Positions 61,214-64,000 of a stretch of 64,000 bases of DNA are shown here, in pieces. The stretch's first letter is position 1; each line of letters begins with the position of its first letter. Position numbers and translations under genes: made by a program. The notes below the pieces were generated by a model, which saw nothing but the letters and a program-made list of their open reading frames with translations, ran no database searches and was not told where the DNA came from. Source of the stretch: DASPKM01 sp963817075 (GTDB lineage: Bacteria; Bacteroidota; Bacteroidia; Chitinophagales; Chitinophagaceae); NCBI GenBank assembly GCA_963817075.1, contig CAWFMT010000003.1, forward strand, positions 682,001 to 746,000, in the 5' to 3' direction.

Positions 61214-61543
61214 CTACAAAATCGCCCACCCAAGTGAGGTATTAACTGTTTTCCGTATTGCTCCAATGGCAGCATTAATTGCATTCTCCACAGCAATTAT
61301 TCCCAGGCCTTCGATCGCTAATAAAACTGTCCTGAATGAATTTGTCTGAAGCTTTACATGCAGTTTTGCTTCTTTCTCCGTCAAATCTCCAGTTAACTTT
61401 AATTTTTCAATCATCACCAGGTTCTGGGCGAAACTCCTGCTTTCCTTCTCTGCAAAAGGTTTCACCTCCTTCCAGTAATTCTTCAAAACTGGCTTACTGG
61501 CGTTCAGCATGTCTTTTACAAGTTCTGGAATACTAAGTGCCAT
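61214..61543 (-). CDS. Small amphipathic/hydrophobic protein, third gene of an unknown operon
   Basis: The 109-residue protein has a charged helical first half (VKDMLNASKPVLKNYWKEVKPFAEKE) and a Gly/Ala/Ile-rich hydrophobic C-terminal region (LLAIEGLGIIAVENAINAAIG) that could insert into or lie on a membrane. No signal peptide or cysteines. It begins 3 bp after the stop of the lipoprotein gene. Not a family I recognise. Confidence 0.7.
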   Translation of the reverse strand: MALSIPELVKDMLNASKPVLKNYWKEVKPFAEKESRSFAQNLVMIEKLKLTGDLTEKEAKLHVKLQTNSFRTVLLAIEGLGIIAVENAINAAIGAIRKTVNTSLGWAIL

Positions 61544-61546
61544 ACA

Positions 61547-62005
61547 CTATTGATTTTGCGATGATTTAGCTCTTGCCTTTAAAGCCATGATAAATTTGAA
61601 CATGGCTGTATATTGTTGTTCAAAGGCACTCTTAAGTAAACGAACATCATTTGCTGTTAAGAATCCGTTTGGTTTTGAACGATGAAGCGAATCCATGAGA
61701 TTAATATTCTCATCCAGAAGATCAAGCATACTAATCATGATCTTGTTTTTTTCAACCGCATTATTCCTGATCCTCAATGTCCTGGAATCTGTCTTGAGTT
61801 GAACGTAAAAATCACCAAGTGCAGAGTATGAAAGATCTACTGATTCCGGCCTGGTTTCGTGCTTTACAAAAAATGCAGTGGTGGATTGTTGCATGTTAGA
61901 AAGTACACGATCTGTTACCTCATCGTATTCTGAAATCAGGGTAACTCTACAGGCAATGGTGAACAATAAAGCCAGTAGAATCAAGGATGTTCTACCGGAT
62001 TTCAT
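61547..62005 (-). CDS. Helical lipoprotein, second gene of an unknown operon
   Basis: From the ATG at 62005 the product has a signal peptide with lipobox FTIAC (Cys19) and then about 130 helical residues (MDLLDENINLMDSLHRSK and LLKSAFEQQYTAMFKFIMALKAR) that look like a small helical bundle. Longer in-frame starts exist (62017, 62041). It lies between the polytopic membrane gene (73 bp from the chosen start) and the 109-residue gene (3 bp). Not a family I recognise. Confidence 0.72.
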   Translation of the reverse strand: MKSGRTSLILLALLFTIACRVTLISEYDEVTDRVLSNMQQSTTAFFVKHETRPESVDLSYSALGDFYVQLKTDSRTLRIRNNAVEKNKIMISMLDLLDENINLMDSLHRSKPNGFLTANDVRLLKSAFEQQYTAMFKFIMALKARAKSSQNQ

Positions 62006-62078
62006 TTTAAGGTTGAGCATTGATATTGATTTTAGCAGCATGAAATTGTCGCAACGACTAATATAAATTATTCAACTC

Positions 62079-62948
62079 TTAAATGGTTTCAACCTGTCCC
62101 GATACCAAGTCTGTAGCAAGTTCAAATTGTCCGGTATATAGAATCAAACCTGTTTCATCAACGATACTCAATTGAAGATTTGGTTCATTCTTTAAGGCAT
62201 CAGGAATCACGTATTTAAAACTTATGGAATCAGCGTTAACGGAGAGGTCAGAAATATTTTCGTTGTTCATCTTGACAAATAACTTTCTCTTGTCAAATCC
62301 TTCTCCAGAAATAGTGATGTTGTTATCTCCCTGAACTATTAATTTCTTAGGGTCAAATCCCTTTATTCGAATGCTGGTTTCGTCGAGTTTATCAGGACGT
62401 TCATCCTTTGGCTTGAATATGATCATGAAAACTTCTTCCAGCTTTAGGGTTGCCTTATCGGTAAACAGTCCTGCCAGGGCGCAAAGAATTACAATGCCGA
62501 AAGGATTTACTCCACCCGCTGCATCAAAGTTTAGCAAACCTGCTTTTAATACCAGGTAGAAGATCAACCCGATCCCCGCAGCAGTAAATGGCTTTACGAA
62601 ATACCAGAGCAGCCAGCTTTTTTTGAATTTCCCTGATCCAACATAGTTAGTAAATGAAGAAGCCAGGTGGATCATACTCCCCATAAATCCTGCAAGTGCT
62701 GCCAGGATAAATAAAATGGTGTTGATGTGAATGGTTGAACCTGCCGCGTTATCAGTTAACCTTACATTGAATAATTCCATCGTGTAGATCTGGGAAGCGC
62801 CCGCGTCGGGCATCTTGTCTGGCCAAAGCCCTATTATCAGAATTATCGGAGCAGCTGTAAATAAAATCAAAAGGATTCCAGCAATGATCTTTCCTGTTTG
62901 TCCGATTTCATTTTGGTCGAATGAAACCCGGATTTTTTCATTTGGCAT
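62079..62948 (-). CDS. Four-helix membrane protein with C-terminal TIG-like domain, first gene of an unknown operon
   Basis: The 289-residue protein has four hydrophobic helices (about 19-41, 73-98, 112-138 and 148-165), no signal peptide, and a C-terminal domain from about 190. That domain contains IRIKGFDPKKLIVQGDNN and ITISGEGFDKRKLFVKMNNE, which resemble an IPT/TIG (immunoglobulin-like) fold with a duplicated strand motif (GFDPKKL/GFDKRKL). Function unknown. It is the first of three same-strand genes ending in repeat A at 61199. Confidence 0.75.
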   Translation of the reverse strand: MPNEKIRVSFDQNEIGQTGKIIAGILLILFTAAPIILIIGLWPDKMPDAGASQIYTMELFNVRLTDNAAGSTIHINTILFILAALAGFMGSMIHLASSFTNYVGSGKFKKSWLLWYFVKPFTAAGIGLIFYLVLKAGLLNFDAAGGVNPFGIVILCALAGLFTDKATLKLEEVFMIIFKPKDERPDKLDETSIRIKGFDPKKLIVQGDNNITISGEGFDKRKLFVKMNNENISDLSVNADSISFKYVIPDALKNEPNLQLSIVDETGLILYTGQFELATDLVSGQVETI

Positions 62949-63298
62949 ATCGTTATTTTATGTGTCGAAAAGATTGAATTATATGGTTAGGTGCAAACCC
63001 AATTCATAGACTCCAAAAAGCATCAATTGTAAGTGCAATTCAGAGTGAGGAACAGAGCGTGTGCGAGCCGAGTCTTAAAAAAGAGAGATGACCTCGCTCT
63101 TTCACTCTTCGCTCTCGCTCTAACACTTGAAGTATTCAGAAGGGGGAGGATAAGGTTGCTTAGACGTAATACAAATTATCAGTTTCGGCGGATATTTCCA
63201 ATAGACCCTACCTAAAAGGCTAATAATGTCTGCCAATTTTGCACTCCTTCAGGGGCGGCATAATCATTGTTAAAATATTGGTACATAAAATTAGAATT
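62949..63298. other. 350-bp gene-free region before dnaK
   Basis: No gene is visible. 63043-63124 is a low-complexity block of GAGTGA/GCGAG and CTCGCTCTTTCACTC words that are partly inverted copies of one another. The last 60 bp before dnaK contain CAATTTTG (one mismatch to TAnnTTTG) but no CIRCE element that I can recognise. Confidence 0.7.
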
Positions 63299-64000
63299 AT
63301 GGCAAAAATTATCGGTATAGACTTAGGTACAACCAACAGTTGTGTTGCTGTAATGGAAGGAAGTGAAGTTCAGGTCATACCTAATGAGGAAGGGCGTCGT
63401 ACAACCCCTTCCGTAGTGGCTTTCCTGCCAAACGGGGAACGCAAGGTGGGAGATCCTGCCAAACGACAGGCTATCACAAATCCACAAAAAACCATTACGA
63501 GTGTAAAGCGTCTTATGGGTCGTCGCCACGACGAAGTGACCGAGGAGCTAAGCCACCTCAGCTATAAGGTTGTGAAAGGTGACAATAATACGGTTCGCAT
63601 AGATATTGACGGTCGTTTATATACTCCACAGGAGTTATCGGCTATGATCCTTCAGAAAATGAAGAAAATTGCTGAGGATTATCTTGGACAAACAGTGAGC
63701 GAGGCTGTTATTACAGTTCCTGCTTATTTTAATGACGCACAAAGGCAGGCAACAAAGGAAGCAGGTGAAATTGCTGGTCTGAATGTCAGACGAATTATCA
63801 ATGAACCTACAGCCGCAGCACTTGCTTACGGATTAGACAAAAAATCTCACGATCATCATATTGCAGTATTTGACCTTGGAGGTGGAACATTTGATATTTC
63901 GATCCTGGAATTGGGAGAGGGAGTATTTGAGGTAAAAAGCACTAATGGTGATACCCACCTTGGTGGTGATGATTTTGATAAAGTGATCATGGATTGGCTG
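63299..64000 (+). CDS. dnaK: Molecular chaperone DnaK, N-terminal part (cut by the window edge)
   Basis: DnaK (Hsp70) folds and protects proteins using ATP. The visible 234 residues are the ATPase domain: IGIDLGTTNSCVAVMEG (phosphate 1), then AYFNDAQRQATKEAG, EPTAAALAYGLDKK and FDLGGGTFDISILELG (phosphate 2). The start is the ATG at 63299. The substrate-binding domain lies beyond the window. Confidence 0.97.
   Translation, partial: MAKIIGIDLGTTNSCVAVMEGSEVQVIPNEEGRRTTPSVVAFLPNGERKVGDPAKRQAITNPQKTITSVKRLMGRRHDEVTEELSHLSYKVVKGDNNTVRIDIDGRLYTPQELSAMILQKMKKIAEDYLGQTVSEAVITVPAYFNDAQRQATKEAGEIAGLNVRRIINEPTAAALAYGLDKKSHDHHIAVFDLGGGTFDISILELGEGVFEVKSTNGDTHLGGDDFDKVIMDWL

Noticed and set aside
61214..62948. 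Three-gene unknown operon as a known anti-phage system
   Set aside because: None of the proteins shows a nuclease, nucleotidyl-cyclase, TIR, NTPase or other defence-associated motif.
63040..63298. CIRCE/HrcA operator before dnaK
   Set aside because: No TTAGCACTC-N9-GAGTGCTAA palindrome is present.

Overview
The window looks like chromosomal DNA of a Bacteroidota bacterium, most likely Chitinophagaceae or a near relative. The evidence is the outer-membrane receptors with a carboxypeptidase-regulatory N-domain, GLPGLI, DUF2279, DUF2520 and DUF2851 proteins, TAnnTTTG-type -7 promoter elements, weak Shine-Dalgarno signals, and the order miaB / sigma-54 activator / lptE / TPR protein / secG. I see no prophage, insertion sequence, CRISPR array or known defence locus. 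Family assignments come from motif recognition in the translations; no database was searched.

Layout. 0-5.6 kb (minus): envelope and translation genes, namely mltG (cut by the window edge), secG, a TPR protein, lptE, a receiver-less sigma-54 activator and miaB. 5.7-8.2 kb: a TonB-dependent-type receptor, then tRNA-Gly(CCC). 8.4-16.5 kb: a conserved small protein and two Fe-S oxidoreductase genes on the minus strand, the latter two separated by about 5.3 kb carrying eight plus-strand genes (YHS, DoxX-like, YceI, DinB, TANGO2/NRDE, ATP-grasp, LysE-type, DinB). 16.7-25.7 kb: a phosphoribosyltransferase, a frameshifted AraC regulator, a kelch protein, an intradiol-dioxygenase-like protein, DUF2279, a PQQ dehydrogenase with an inserted cytochrome c, and a Gfo/Idh/MocA oxidoreductase. 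25.8-39 kb: housekeeping genes, including phosphoglucomutase, pcm, ferredoxin-iscX, kdsC-like, ubiA-like, maf, osmC and lipA. 39-55 kb: a carbohydrate-storage region with a ROK kinase, a FucP-type transporter, glgA, glgC, a GPH-type sugar transporter, a GH13 amylase and glgB, with a frameshifted receptor plus GLPGLI gene between the last two. 56.4-64 kb: argS, gtrA-like, small regulators and enzymes, a three-gene operon of unknown function (61.2-62.9 kb) and the start of dnaK.

The sugar genes fit together. Transporters bring in sugars or maltodextrins, the GH13 enzyme breaks down alpha-glucans, the ROK kinase phosphorylates hexose, phosphoglucomutase (26 kb) makes glucose-1-phosphate, and GlgC, GlgA and GlgB build glycogen.

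The most unusual feature is the non-coding DNA. Many intergenic gaps are filled by a few modular repeat families: an 80-bp inverted repeat bounded by TTAACCGC/GCGGTTAA, a block with a conserved GTCAGAAGTTAAAGAAGTTA core plus CACGAYT heptamers, AT-rich runs of near-identical short words, and C/G-rich hairpin elements. They nest inside one another and in several places supply the stop codon of the neighbouring gene. Three reading-frame breaks in two genes (17.6 kb; 52.28 and 52.37 kb) can each be repaired by removing one G on the coding strand, which could mean gene decay or sequence error.
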